A DNA stretch of 59,682 nucleotides from assembly GCA_030604825.1 (NCBI GenBank), contig JAUVVB010000012.1, positions 1 to 59,682 on the forward strand, written 5' to 3'. This document shows positions 39,143-49,727 of the stretch, one piece after another (the stretch's first letter is position 1; every line of letters starts with the position of its first letter). The DNA is from Chloroflexota bacterium. GTDB lineage: Bacteria; Chloroflexota; Dehalococcoidia; E44-bin15. Made by a program: the position numbers and the translations under genes. The notes beneath the pieces were generated by a model. The model worked only from the letters and a program-made list of their open reading frames with translations, searched no databases and was not told the DNA's origin.

Positions 39143-41434
39143 ATGCCAAAGGCTCGCAGGAAGCCTAAAAGGACAGTCAACAGGGCAGTGAGGAGAAAGC
39201 CCTCCCTCATCAGGCGCTTTTTTGGCCTTCTCTTCTCCCGCCCGGTGAGGGCTATCCTCCTTTTCGCCGTAGCCCTGGCGCTCTTGTTCTATTTCCGCTC
39301 CCCGGTGGTCTCGGGGCTCAGCACTGCCTGGGGAAGCCTGCTTCGGTTTTTTGGGGTTGGGCTAGCCCTGTTGGGGGCAGTGATATTGGCGCTGGGGCTT
39401 ATGGTGTGGCGGTGGTGGCTACCCGGATTTCTCAAGCGCTGGAACCGGTGGCTGGGCATCATCGCCTTCATCTTTGCCCTTTTCGGCCTCCTCGCCTTCT
39501 TCAGGCCTCAGCAGGGGATCCTCGGCCAGGTTAGCTTTGGCGGGAACCTGGGCACGGCGGTTCTGGGCAGTGCAAACGCCCTCGGTGCCCTCAGGCTGGC
39601 GGGGATAGTTATCTTGGGCGTCTTTTTGGTGGCCCCCAGGGGAAGCTGGCGCCGCGCATCTAGCTTCGCCCGCTTTGTAGTGAGTTCATATCGCACATAT
39701 CCCCTGCATCGCTATCTCTGGCTCTTTGCCCTTGGCCTTGTTGCCTTCTTCAGGCGCAGGATCCCTCGCCCCCAGCGCCCCCCAAGGCCGGTGGTCAGGC
39801 CTGCCGAATACCAAGCCCCGGAACCACTGGAGCCGAGGGCGATCGAGCCTGAGGTGATGGCTGAGGTTGAAGCAATACCCGTATCGCTGAAGCCAGAGGC
39901 GGCCGAGGCTGTCCTTCCTATAGCTGAGGAAGCGGGCGAAAAGTCTCGCTGGGAGCTTCCCTCAATTGCCCTCCTCGACCGCGCCCCGGAGGTGGACTTG
40001 GGGCAGGTGGACACCGAGCGCAGGGCGAGGCTCATCGAGGAAGCCCTGGCGAGCTATGGGGTTGAGGCCAAGGTGGTTCAGGTGAATGTGGGGCCTACCG
40101 TTACCCAGTTTGGGGTTGAGCCCGGCTGGGATCGAAAATATCGGGAGGTAAAGGAGAGGGATAGGGATGGCAGCATGAGGGTGAGGCTGGAGGAGGTCTC
40201 CAGGACCAGGGTGAAGGTGGAGCGCATCACCTCCCTGGCCAACGACCTGGCGCTGGCCCTCGCCGCTCCCTCGATAAAGATCGAGGCCCCTGTTCCCGGC
40301 AAGTCCATGGTGGGCATCGAGGTGCCCAACACGATGGCAGCACTGGTCAGCCTGAGGAGCGTGATGGAGAGCGCCGCCTTCCACAGGCTCAAGGCCAGGT
40401 CCCGGCTCCCCTTGGCCCTGGGCAAAGGGGTCTCCGGGGAGACGGTGGTTGGCGATCTCACCAGGATGCCCCACCTCCTCATCGCCGGGGCAACCGGCAG
40501 CGGCAAGAGCGTTTGCATAAAAGCGATGATCACCACCTTCCTGCTGCAGTCAACCCCTGAGCAGGTCCGTCTCCTGCTCATCGATGCCAAGAGGGTGGAG
40601 CTGGTGGTGTTCAGCAATGTGCCCCATCTGGTTTCGCCGGTTATCGTTGACCGGGAGAAGGCGATAGCTACCCTTAAGTGGCTCAACAGGGAGATGGACC
40701 ACCGCTATGATAAGCTGGCCTCATTGGGGGCCAGGGACATCGAGGGCTACAACAAGAACCCCCGGGTAGAGGAGCCCCTCCCCTATCTGATGCTCATCAT
40801 CGATGAGCTTGCCGACCTCATGGCCGCTGCCCCCGATGAGGTGGAGCGCACCCTCTGCCGCCTGGCCCAGCTATCAAGGGCTACCGGAATTCACCTGGTG
40901 GTTGCCACCCAGCGCCCCTCGGTGGATGTGGTTACTGGCCTGATCAAGGCCAACTTCCCCGCCCGCCTCAGCTTTGCCGTTGCCTCCCAGGTGGACTCCC
41001 GCACCATCCTTGACTCCGCTGGTGCGGAAAAGCTTCTGGGGCAGGGGGATATGCTCTTCTTGCCCCCCGATGCCTCAAGGCCGAAGCGCCTCCAGGGGAG
41101 CTTTGTTTCCGAGCCCGAGATCGAGAGGGTGGTAAGCTTCTGGATCACCCAGCGGGGTCATCCCGCCTATGTGCCCCAGCTGGCGGAGGACCTGGCCAAA
41201 GACACCGTTTTCCGGGCCTCGGCTGAGGATCCCATTCTGGAAGGGGCAAAGCGGCTTGCCCGGGAACATAGCCACATTTCCACCTCTTTCCTGCAGCGGC
41301 GATTGGGGATTGGCTACCCCAGGGCAGCTCGGCTTATGGACCTCTTGGAGCAGGAGGGGATCGTGGCCTCAGGGGAGCCGGGGAAGTCCCGGGAGGTGCT
41401 GAAAAGGAGAAGGGAGGGTGAGGAAAAGTGGTAA
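39143..41434 (+). CDS. ftsK: DNA translocase FtsK/SpoIIIE
   Basis: A 763-residue FtsK. It has a basic N-terminus, about four to five membrane segments within residues 25-205, a linker rich in Pro/Glu, then the RecA-like motor with Walker A GATGSGKS, Walker B LMLIIDELADL and VATQRPSVDVVTG. The C-terminal gamma winged-helix (FLQRRLGIGYPRAARLMDLLE) recognises KOPS-type sequences. It pumps the chromosome terminus at division. The start is placed at ATG 39143 after GGGGAG; GTG 39134 is possible. The 3' end overlaps accDA by 7 bases. Confidence 0.95.
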   Translation: MPKARRKPKRTVNRAVRRKPSLIRRFFGLLFSRPVRAILLFAVALALLFYFRSPVVSGLSTAWGSLLRFFGVGLALLGAVILALGLMVWRWWLPGFLKRWNRWLGIIAFIFALFGLLAFFRPQQGILGQVSFGGNLGTAVLGSANALGALRLAGIVILGVFLVAPRGSWRRASSFARFVVSSYRTYPLHRYLWLFALGLVAFFRRRIPRPQRPPRPVVRPAEYQAPEPLEPRAIEPEVMAEVEAIPVSLKPEAAEAVLPIAEEAGEKSRWELPSIALLDRAPEVDLGQVDTERRARLIEEALASYGVEAKVVQVNVGPTVTQFGVEPGWDRKYREVKERDRDGSMRVRLEEVSRTRVKVERITSLANDLALALAAPSIKIEAPVPGKSMVGIEVPNTMAALVSLRSVMESAAFHRLKARSRLPLALGKGVSGETVVGDLTRMPHLLIAGATGSGKSVCIKAMITTFLLQSTPEQVRLLLIDAKRVELVVFSNVPHLVSPVIVDREKAIATLKWLNREMDHRYDKLASLGARDIEGYNKNPRVEEPLPYLMLIIDELADLMAAAPDEVERTLCRLAQLSRATGIHLVVATQRPSVDVVTGLIKANFPARLSFAVASQVDSRTILDSAGAEKLLGQGDMLFLPPDASRPKRLQGSFVSEPEIERVVSFWITQRGHPAYVPQLAEDLAKDTVFRASAEDPILEGAKRLAREHSHISTSFLQRRLGIGYPRAARLMDLLEQEGIVASGEPGKSREVLKRRREGEEKW

Positions 41435-43260
41435 AGGGCTTTTTCGATCGCATCATTGGTCGGCGAAGGGGGGAGGAGTTCAGCCTTGAGCTGATGGAGA
41501 ATTGCCTTCATTGTGGGGCTGACCTTTCCTCCTCCGAGCTGTTTCAGCGCTATCGCGTTTGCCCCCAGTGCGGATATCATTATGTTCTCCCTGCCTGGGA
41601 GAGGATCGAGCTTTTGGCCGACGAGGGCAGTTTCAAGGAGGTAAACCGTTCCCTGGTTTCGCTGGACCCCCTCTCCTTCTCCGGGGAAGGTTCCTATAAG
41701 AAGCGCATCTTCGATGCCCAGAAAAGGACGGGGCTTAACGAGGCGGTGGTTACCGGCCTTTGCCAGATCGAGGGCAACCCCACGGTTTTGGTGGTGCTGG
41801 ACTTCGGCTTTTTGGGGGGCAGCATCGGCTGCGTGGTGGGGGAGAAGGTTGCCCTTGCCTTTGAGCTTGCCATGAAGAGGAAGTTCCCCCTGGTGGCAGT
41901 GATCTCCAGCGGGGGCGCTCGCATACAGGAGGGGGTGTTTTCCCTGATGCAGATGGCGAAGACGGCGGCGGTGACAAAGCGGCTTCATGCTGCTGGCCTT
42001 CCCTTCATCTCTGTCCTGACTAACCCCACCACCGGTGAGGCCTATGCCAGCTTCGCCAGCCTCGCCGATGTCATCATCGCCGAGCCCAACGCCCTCATCG
42101 GCCTTGCCCCGCTCAAGGTGGTGGAGCAGACGGAGGGGAGGCCGCTTCCAGAAAGCGCCCATAATGCGGAGTCCCAGCTGCAGCATGGCATGATCGATCG
42201 GGTGGTGGAGCGTCCCCGGCTTCGGGAACTTATCTCCATCCTCCTCGATCTGCTTTGCACCGAGTTCAGGTTGAACTGGAGGGGGAGGGGGGAGGTCTAT
42301 GCCCCGGTGGTCACCCGCCCCGAGACGGCATGGCACAGCGTACAGCTAGCACGCCATGAGCAGCGACCCACCTCCCTGGACTATATCTCCAGGATGACCT
42401 CCAGCTTTGTCGAGCTCCACGGCGACCGTTGCTATGGCGATGATGGCGCCGTGGTATGCGGCATCGGGGATGTGGGGGGGGAGGCGGTGATGATCATCGC
42501 TCAGGAGAGGGGGCATGGTGAGGAGAGGAATCGGGGCAGGGCTTACCCTGAGGGCTTTCGCAAGGCGCAGCGGGCGATGAACCTGGCGGCGAAATTCAGG
42601 CTCCCGGTGATCACCCTCATCGATCCCCCGGGGGCATATTCCGGTCTGGAGTCCGAGGAAAGGGGGGTGGGGAGTGCCATTGCCCACTGCCTCGCCCTGA
42701 TGTCCGACCTTCCCGTGCCCATAATCGCCGCCATCATTGGCGAGGGGGGCAGCGAGGGGGCGCTGGCCTTTGGAATTGCCGATTCCATCCTGATGCTGGA
42801 GAACGCCATCTTTTCCGTGGTTCCGCCGGAGAGGGCTGCCGCCCTCCTCTATCGGGATGTGAGCCGGGCGGCGGAGGTTGCCCCTGCGCTGAGGCTCACC
42901 GCCCACGACTTGATGGAGCTGGGGGTGGTGGACATCCTGGTGCCCGAGCCCAAGGGCGGTGCCCACGCCGATCCCGATGAGGCGGCACGCCAGCTAAAGA
43001 AGCTCCTCCTCTCCGAGCTGGTGCGCATCCAAAAGTTTCACCACCGAACCCTGGTGAAGGAGCGCTACGAGAGGTTTCGCCATGTGGGGCGCTATGGCAC
43101 CCGCCTTGGGGTGGTCATCTCCAGGGAGATGGCTCAGCTTCAGGAATACCTGGCGCGGAGGGTGGAGGAGCTAAAGGAGTATCTCCCCTCAAGGGCGGTG
43201 GAGATCTCGCTGCCGGAAAAGAAAGAATCCCCTTCGGAGCAGCCCCAAAGCAAGGAATGA
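41428..43260 (+). CDS. accDA: Fused acetyl-CoA carboxylase carboxyltransferase (AccD-AccA)
   Basis: 610 residues. Residues 1 to about 280 are the beta subunit (AccD), with the zinc ribbon CLHCG...CPQCGYH and SSGGARIQEG. Residues about 300-590 are the alpha subunit (AccA), with FVELHGDRCYGDD, ERGHGEERNRG and EGGSEGALAFG. The fused enzyme carboxylates acetyl-CoA to malonyl-CoA using carboxybiotin; AccB and AccC are not in the window. The GTG start overlaps the ftsK stop. Separate accA and accD genes are the norm, so the fusion is a lineage marker and feeds the FabD/FabK/AcpP system encoded nearby. Confidence 0.94.
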   Translation: MVKGFFDRIIGRRRGEEFSLELMENCLHCGADLSSSELFQRYRVCPQCGYHYVLPAWERIELLADEGSFKEVNRSLVSLDPLSFSGEGSYKKRIFDAQKRTGLNEAVVTGLCQIEGNPTVLVVLDFGFLGGSIGCVVGEKVALAFELAMKRKFPLVAVISSGGARIQEGVFSLMQMAKTAAVTKRLHAAGLPFISVLTNPTTGEAYASFASLADVIIAEPNALIGLAPLKVVEQTEGRPLPESAHNAESQLQHGMIDRVVERPRLRELISILLDLLCTEFRLNWRGRGEVYAPVVTRPETAWHSVQLARHEQRPTSLDYISRMTSSFVELHGDRCYGDDGAVVCGIGDVGGEAVMIIAQERGHGEERNRGRAYPEGFRKAQRAMNLAAKFRLPVITLIDPPGAYSGLESEERGVGSAIAHCLALMSDLPVPIIAAIIGEGGSEGALAFGIADSILMLENAIFSVVPPERAAALLYRDVSRAAEVAPALRLTAHDLMELGVVDILVPEPKGGAHADPDEAARQLKKLLLSELVRIQKFHHRTLVKERYERFRHVGRYGTRLGVVISREMAQLQEYLARRVEELKEYLPSRAVEISLPEKKESPSEQPQSKE

Positions 43261-43291
43261 ATTTCTCCTCTCAGCAGCTGGAATATGCAGC

Positions 43292-44032
43292 CTAAGGTGA
43301 CCACGAGGGGGCCGCATCGACAGCTGGGTTATTGGTGAGGCGCGTCTGGTTGGAGCCATCGGCATCCATCACGTAGATTTCACGGTTGCCGTCACGGTCA
43401 GAGGTAAAGGCGATCTTGCTGCCGTCCGGTGACCACGATGGGACCGCATCGACAGCCGGGTTATTGGTGAGGCGTGTCTGGTTGGAGCCATTGGCATCCA
43501 TCACGTAGATTTCATAGTTGCCGTCACGCGAAGACTCAAAGGCGATCTTGCTTCCGTCCGGCGACCACGATGGGGCCAGGTCCTTAGCTGGGATATTGTT
43601 GAGGTTGGTCTGGTTTGAGCCATCGGCATCCATCACGCAGACTTCCCAGTTGCCGTCACGCAAAGACTCAAAGGCGATCTTGCTTCCGTCCGGCGACCAC
43701 GATGGGGCCGCATCCCCAGCCGGGTTATTGGTGAGGCGTGTCTGATTGGAGCCGTCGGCATCCATCACGTAGATCTCACGGTTGCCGTCACGGTCAGAGG
43801 AGAAGGCGATCTTGCTCCCGTCCGGCGACCACGATGGGGCCCAATCCCCGGCCGAGTTGTTGGTGAGGCGGGTCAGGTTGGAGCCGTCGGCGTCCATCAC
43901 GTAGACTTCCCAGTTGCCGTCACGGTCAGAGACGAAAGCGATCTTACCCCGTGCTCCGCCACCTGCGCAGGCAAAACCTGAGAAGGCGACGATGCACAAA
44001 ACGATGACCATTACTACTGCTTTGCTCCTCAT
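43292..44032 (-). CDS. TolB-like beta-propeller lipoprotein made of five near-identical repeats
   Basis: About 246 residues. An N-terminal signal segment ([18 protein letters not shown]) ends in a lipobox-like cysteine, followed by five PD40/TolB repeats of 44 residues ([23 protein letters not shown] and [19 protein letters not shown] as two halves). The repeats are almost identical in DNA as well. The protein stops right after SWSP, so the last strand closes with the first repeat, giving a five-bladed propeller or a product of repeat loss from six. Role: extracytoplasmic binding or scaffolding, unknown. ATG 44032 is preferred. It is convergent with accDA. Confidence 0.85.
   Translation of the reverse strand: MRSKAVVMVIVLCIVAFSGFACAGGGARGKIAFVSDRDGNWEVYVMDADGSNLTRLTNNSAGDWAPSWSPDGSKIAFSSDRDGNREIYVMDADGSNQTRLTNNPAGDAAPSWSPDGSKIAFESLRDGNWEVCVMDADGSNQTNLNNIPAKDLAPSWSPDGSKIAFESSRDGNYEIYVMDANGSNQTRLTNNPAVDAVPSWSPDGSKIAFTSDRDGNREIYVMDADGSNQTRLTNNPAVDAAPSWSP
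43299..43958. repeat. Tandem 132-bp coding repeats
   Basis: Five units of 132 bp. The marker GACCACGA recurs at 43299, 43431, 43563, 43695 and 43827, exactly 132 bases apart. The units encode the propeller blades and differ at few positions, indicating recent expansion or gene conversion. Confidence 0.9.
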
Positions 44033-44071
44033 AGATCGCCTTCTCATTCTGGAAAGATGTATCGGATGCTT

Positions 44072-46057
<1,986 letters not shown>

Positions 46058-46107
46058 GTTCTCTACCTCGCTACTATTTTAGCCCTAGCGGGTTTCAAAG
46101 GCAACCT

Positions 46108-47292
46108 CTACTTTTTGAAGATGGAAAAGGTGGCGCGCATCATCGCCCATAGTCCGCTTCTCCTTTTCCCATCCGCTAAAAGGATGACAAGCGCCAACAA
46201 TAAATATGTGCCGGCAAAACCCCAGCGCACCATGGGCATGGTAAAGACGAGCTGGGTGGCAAATAGCAGGAAGAGGATTGTGGCCGCGGGCAGGGAGAGG
46301 CGGAGGCGGGCGAGGATGGCGATGGCAAATGCCGACTGGGCGCCAGTGAGCAGCACCTCCTCCACCTGGCGGGCGTCGAGGGGCAGCGCTCCGATGTCCC
46401 CTAAGGATATGCAGTAGGCAATGGGCAGCGTCCCGATGAGCAATGTCCACTGGTTGACCTTGGCGGAGATGAGCGCCGCCAGGGCGGCGGTGGCATTCCC
46501 TCTCAGGGTGAAGATGGCGGCAATGAGTATCTCCGGGGCCTCGGAGGCCAGTGGGGCCACCCACTGCACCAGGATGAACTCGTCGATGGCGGCGCTTTTC
46601 CCCGTTGCTATCAGCCCCTCGGCGAAGGGCTGGGCGGAGGCCAGGATGATCCCTGCCGGCAGGATGAAAAGGAAGGCGGTGACCGCCCTACTCCCTGCTC
46701 TTGGCAGGGAGGCGATGGCTGCTGATGGACCGACAAGCTCAGGCTCCACCTTTTCCCCTCTGGAGCTGGCCCACATATAGAGGGCGAAGAGGGAGATCAG
46801 GACCACGCTATCCACAAGCGAGAGCGTGCCCTTGATGGGGATGATAAACGAATAGATTGTGGCCAGCACCAGGAATGTGAGCTCAACAGCCTGACCCTTT
46901 CCCACCACCACCGCCCTCTGCCTCCTTCTGGTCCAGAAGAGGAACGCTATCAGGGGCCAGCCGAAGCCGATAAGCAGGCGGTTGGCGCCCGTCATATTGG
47001 CTGCGGCGTAGCTGGCATACTGGGGGTCAATGGCTGCGGTCCAGGCGAAATAGAGGTCGACGGCATATTCGGGGAGGACGGCGATGAGGGCCAGGAAGGC
47101 GAGGGCCAGCGCCTGTGAGATCTCCTTCTGCGCCGCCTCCGCCGCCCAGGTAAGGAGGAAGGCGCCACCCACAATGGCAACGCCGAATACGATTGCTGCA
47201 AAGTGGGGGGCAAACTCGATACCCGAAAGCCTGAGGATAATGGCTGGGATGCCAACTAAGGCTGCGGCGGCGATCCAGAGCCAGTTTTTCAT
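46108..47292 (-). CDS. Sodium/calcium exchanger-family membrane protein
   Basis: A 394-residue integral membrane protein with about ten hydrophobic segments and two inverted alpha-repeat-like regions: [19 protein letters not shown]...[11 protein letters not shown] and [15 protein letters not shown]...[12 protein letters not shown]. These resemble CaCA exchangers, with acidic residues in both repeats (PEYAVD, SEAPE), but the canonical GNxxGSN motif is altered, so the transported ion is uncertain. Its ATG directly abuts the TAG of a uvrB remnant (TAGATG) and there is no good ribosome binding site, suggesting translation coupled to that remnant. Confidence 0.82.
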   Translation of the reverse strand: MKNWLWIAAAALVGIPAIILRLSGIEFAPHFAAIVFGVAIVGGAFLLTWAAEAAQKEISQALALAFLALIAVLPEYAVDLYFAWTAAIDPQYASYAAANMTGANRLLIGFGWPLIAFLFWTRRRQRAVVVGKGQAVELTFLVLATIYSFIIPIKGTLSLVDSVVLISLFALYMWASSRGEKVEPELVGPSAAIASLPRAGSRAVTAFLFILPAGIILASAQPFAEGLIATGKSAAIDEFILVQWVAPLASEAPEILIAAIFTLRGNATAALAALISAKVNQWTLLIGTLPIAYCISLGDIGALPLDARQVEEVLLTGAQSAFAIAILARLRLSLPAATILFLLFATQLVFTMPMVRWGFAGTYLLLALVILLADGKRRSGLWAMMRATFSIFKK

Positions 47293-47352
47293 CTAAGCCT
47301 GGGGCTGGTCTCCGGTAGGTCTGAAATCTGAGACAATCTTGAATGGTGGCAT
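47293..47352 (-). pseudogene. 5' remnant of a second uvrB allele
   Basis: ATG at 47352 followed by 18 codons identical in protein to the start of UvrB ([19 protein letters not shown]), then TAG. Compared with the intact uvrB at 46057, the DNA differs at six positions. All are third-codon-position synonymous changes, so it is a diverged allele of a functional uvrB, not a recent copy. It marks a recombination junction, and the exchanger gene starts immediately after the TAG. Confidence 0.88.
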
Positions 47353-47392
47353 TTTTCCGAACTCGACGCGGCGCGGATTTTATATAGAACTG

Positions 47393-48304
47393 CTAGATCG
47401 ATTTTAAGATGGTGGCAAGAAGCCCTCTATGAATAAACTCGATGTTGAGGATGTAGTCTATTTCCTCAAAAGCTCTTTCGATTTGGTTTCGCATACTGCG
47501 CCACCCCTGGCCCTCAGTCACCCAAATGAACTTCCAGTTTGAGCGGTGGAGTTCGTTATTCCTGGTGATGTAGGATTCTACTATCTCTTCCGGTTTTGAC
47601 CCGCCACCGCCATAGAAATTTGTCTCAATATTTATGTTATCTCGTTCTCCAAACAGTACTAGATCGAAGCGCCTGTTTTTTAGCGCAGGTGGTACTTTCA
47701 AGCCGTATTCTTGTTGCAAGTGGGAAAACTTCTTTTGACTCACTATCTTGAGGTTACGCTCTTTTGCCAGGCTTTCGAGCAATGGGTACATCACTCGCTC
47801 CATTGCAGTTCCGCTTCTATTCTTGCGCGCATTGCTATCAAGGCCAACTTCCACTCCGAAAACGTAATCACGTAAGGTGTTTAGGGATGTCAAAAGGGAG
47901 GTAATTCCTGCACAGCTGCAGAAACGGACAAGAGCTTCTATTTCAGCGTCTGTGTATGTTGTTTTCCCAAAATGGAAGTCAGCGTATTTTGAACCAGCCT
48001 CAGCGTCTTCTAGTACCTTGAACTGCTGCTCCCGGACGGCCACTAGGATGGGGATGGCCTTGGCAGCCTCCGGGTAGCGTTTCAAGATAAGGCGAAGTTC
48101 TGCAATAGGGTCTTTTGTTCCAACTATGCTACCAAGAATCCCGACCTCTACTTTAAGGGCGTTCACATTATTGCGAACTTTTTCCCAGTCAACAAAGAAA
48201 TCATAGGTGCGGTTTGTCTCAACAAGAGTTGCTATGAAGAGATCGACTAGGCTCCTCAGATCTCTTACGTCGAGTAGAGCAGCGTAGGTTTCGATTCTAG
48301 CCAT
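47393..48304 (-). CDS. DpnII-family type II restriction endonuclease
   Basis: A 303-residue protein. The C-terminal half has the DpnII-family nuclease signature: KNRRFDLVLFGER, then NINIETNFYGGGGSKPEEI, matching the PD-(D/E)xK-type core of that family, whose prototype cuts GATC. The N-terminal half is helical. ATG 48304 follows GGAGG and lies 14 bases after the methyltransferase stop. GC is visibly lower than in flanking genes, a sign of acquisition by transfer. The actual recognition site is inferred only from family and could differ. Confidence 0.85.
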   Translation of the reverse strand: MARIETYAALLDVRDLRSLVDLFIATLVETNRTYDFFVDWEKVRNNVNALKVEVGILGSIVGTKDPIAELRLILKRYPEAAKAIPILVAVREQQFKVLEDAEAGSKYADFHFGKTTYTDAEIEALVRFCSCAGITSLLTSLNTLRDYVFGVEVGLDSNARKNRSGTAMERVMYPLLESLAKERNLKIVSQKKFSHLQQEYGLKVPPALKNRRFDLVLFGERDNINIETNFYGGGGSKPEEIVESYITRNNELHRSNWKFIWVTEGQGWRSMRNQIERAFEEIDYILNIEFIHRGLLATILKSI

Positions 48305-48318
48305 CCTTCGGCCTCCTA

Positions 48319-49218
48319 TTACCACCATTTCATACTAGCTTTGAATTTTGATGGGCTTTCATCTTCAGCAAGTTTTCTGAAGATGAACAAGTGTTCATGG
48401 AATGTAAGAAGGAAATCATGGTCAAGGCTTTTTCTCCACCGCCCCCGCATTGTTTGGGTGTGCCACTGCTCCTTGATCACGTCCTCCCTCAATATGAATC
48501 CAGCATCGAGGAATGTGAGCAGAACCCTGGTGGAAATCGGAACGAAGTGCCGATGTTTATGCGTGTCTCCAATGAGGACGCCGCAATGACGGCCTGGCTT
48601 TAGAACTCTGAAGCTTTCCCTCGCTATTTCCTTCATGCCTTCGATGAACTCATCTATTGTATGGACGTGCGACAGGTCTCCTTCAGTTGTTTTGTGGGAG
48701 TAAGGGATTATGCTGGCGTAGGGTGGATGGGTGGCTATAAGATCGATGCTTTCATCATTAATTAGATCGAGACTCCTAGCGTCGCCATGATAGAGCTTTT
48801 GAGTTGTCTCTTGGAAGTCATTGGCGGTATAAGCGAAATCTAGCCTGTTCCACGCCACCATCACCGCATCTAGGTTTAAGTCCATCCCAATGCCATTTCT
48901 GCCTAGAAGCTTGCATTCTACTAAAGTTGTTCCCGAACCTACCATCTGATCTAAGACTAAGTTTCCTGGCTTTGTGTAGCGCAGGATAAGGTTGCGGGGG
49001 ATTTCGGGAGCCCAGTTTCCACGATAGTTACCCTGATGTGTGGCCCACTTACCGCGGTTTTCGAAAGACCAAACCGTTGTCTTTTGCAATTTGAACTCTT
49101 GGGGCGCGAATAGCCTGGTTTTCACTCCATTGATCAGCTTAACCGCCTTCCCATCTACGACAATTCGGTCATGCCCCTTGACGAATTCCCTATATTCCTG
49201 CTTCGTTACTTCTCGCAT
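48319..49218 (-). CDS. DNA N4/N6 methyltransferase, partner of the restriction enzyme
   Basis: A 299-residue SAM-dependent DNA methyltransferase. Motif I is VLDQMVGSGTTLVE and motif IV is ATHPPYASI, so the order is I then IV. HPPY is a variant of the D/N/S-PPY motif that contacts the target base. It should protect the host site cut by the downstream DpnII-type enzyme. The gene order is methyltransferase then nuclease, which lets protection be made first. The region is AT-richer than its surroundings. Whether it modifies adenine or cytosine cannot be decided from HPPY. Confidence 0.87.
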   Translation of the reverse strand: MREVTKQEYREFVKGHDRIVVDGKAVKLINGVKTRLFAPQEFKLQKTTVWSFENRGKWATHQGNYRGNWAPEIPRNLILRYTKPGNLVLDQMVGSGTTLVECKLLGRNGIGMDLNLDAVMVAWNRLDFAYTANDFQETTQKLYHGDARSLDLINDESIDLIATHPPYASIIPYSHKTTEGDLSHVHTIDEFIEGMKEIARESFRVLKPGRHCGVLIGDTHKHRHFVPISTRVLLTFLDAGFILREDVIKEQWHTQTMRGRWRKSLDHDFLLTFHEHLFIFRKLAEDESPSKFKASMKWW

Positions 49219-49229
49219 TTCCTCACCCC

Positions 49230-49718
49230 CTACTCCCCTGTGTCCACCTCTTCCACGATGCCTATCTTCTCCACGGTGAGGGGCACGTAGTTCACCTTCC
49301 CTGCCTCGATTAGCTCGCGGAGCTTCCTTTCATCCTCGCTGAGGCGGAACTTGCCGGTCTTGACCTCGATGAAGTCCACCCCCTCATCATACTTGATGCC
49401 CACAAAGTCAATGGGCTCCCCCAGATAGAAGAGCCGGTCATACTGGGTCAGCTCGAAGGTTGCCAGAAGCTCGTTCAGCCTCCCCGTCCGCTTGCCCAGG
49501 CTCCTGGTTATGGACTCCAGCACATCGTGGGGCAGGCCTCTCAGCATGTCCTGAATTTCCCTTACCGATGCCTCGGATGCCAGGGCGAAGCGCAGCTTTT
49601 CCGCCAGCGCCTCGATATCGGGAAGCTCAACCCGCCTCGGCCTGAGCACCATGGCAAGGACGATTGCCAAAAGGCCAAGGATGACCAGGGACAGGATCAC
49701 ATAGATAAAGGTCTCCAT
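49230..49718 (-). CDS. Holliday junction resolvase-related membrane-anchored protein
   Basis: 162 residues. An N-terminal membrane segment (FIYVILSLVILGLLAIVLAMVL) is followed by an alpha-helical linker and a C-terminal nuclease-like domain with YDRLFYLGEPIDFVGIKYD and DFIEVKTGKFRLSEDERKL, typical of the Endonuc_Holl (archaeal-Holliday-resolvase-related) family. The Asp...Glu-x-Lys arrangement (D-FIEVKTG) preserves the PD-(D/E)xK core. Why a nuclease-like domain would be membrane-tethered is unknown. It lies between the radical SAM gene and the restriction-modification pair. Confidence 0.8.
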   Translation of the reverse strand: METFIYVILSLVILGLLAIVLAMVLRPRRVELPDIEALAEKLRFALASEASVREIQDMLRGLPHDVLESITRSLGKRTGRLNELLATFELTQYDRLFYLGEPIDFVGIKYDEGVDFIEVKTGKFRLSEDERKLRELIEAGKVNYVPLTVEKIGIVEEVDTGE

Positions 49719-49727
49719 AATACCCCC

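Noticed and set aside
43299-43958. Regular 132-bp repeats considered as a CRISPR array or satellite
   Set aside because: Units are contiguous with no unique spacers, and they encode in-frame TolB blades, so they are coding repeats.
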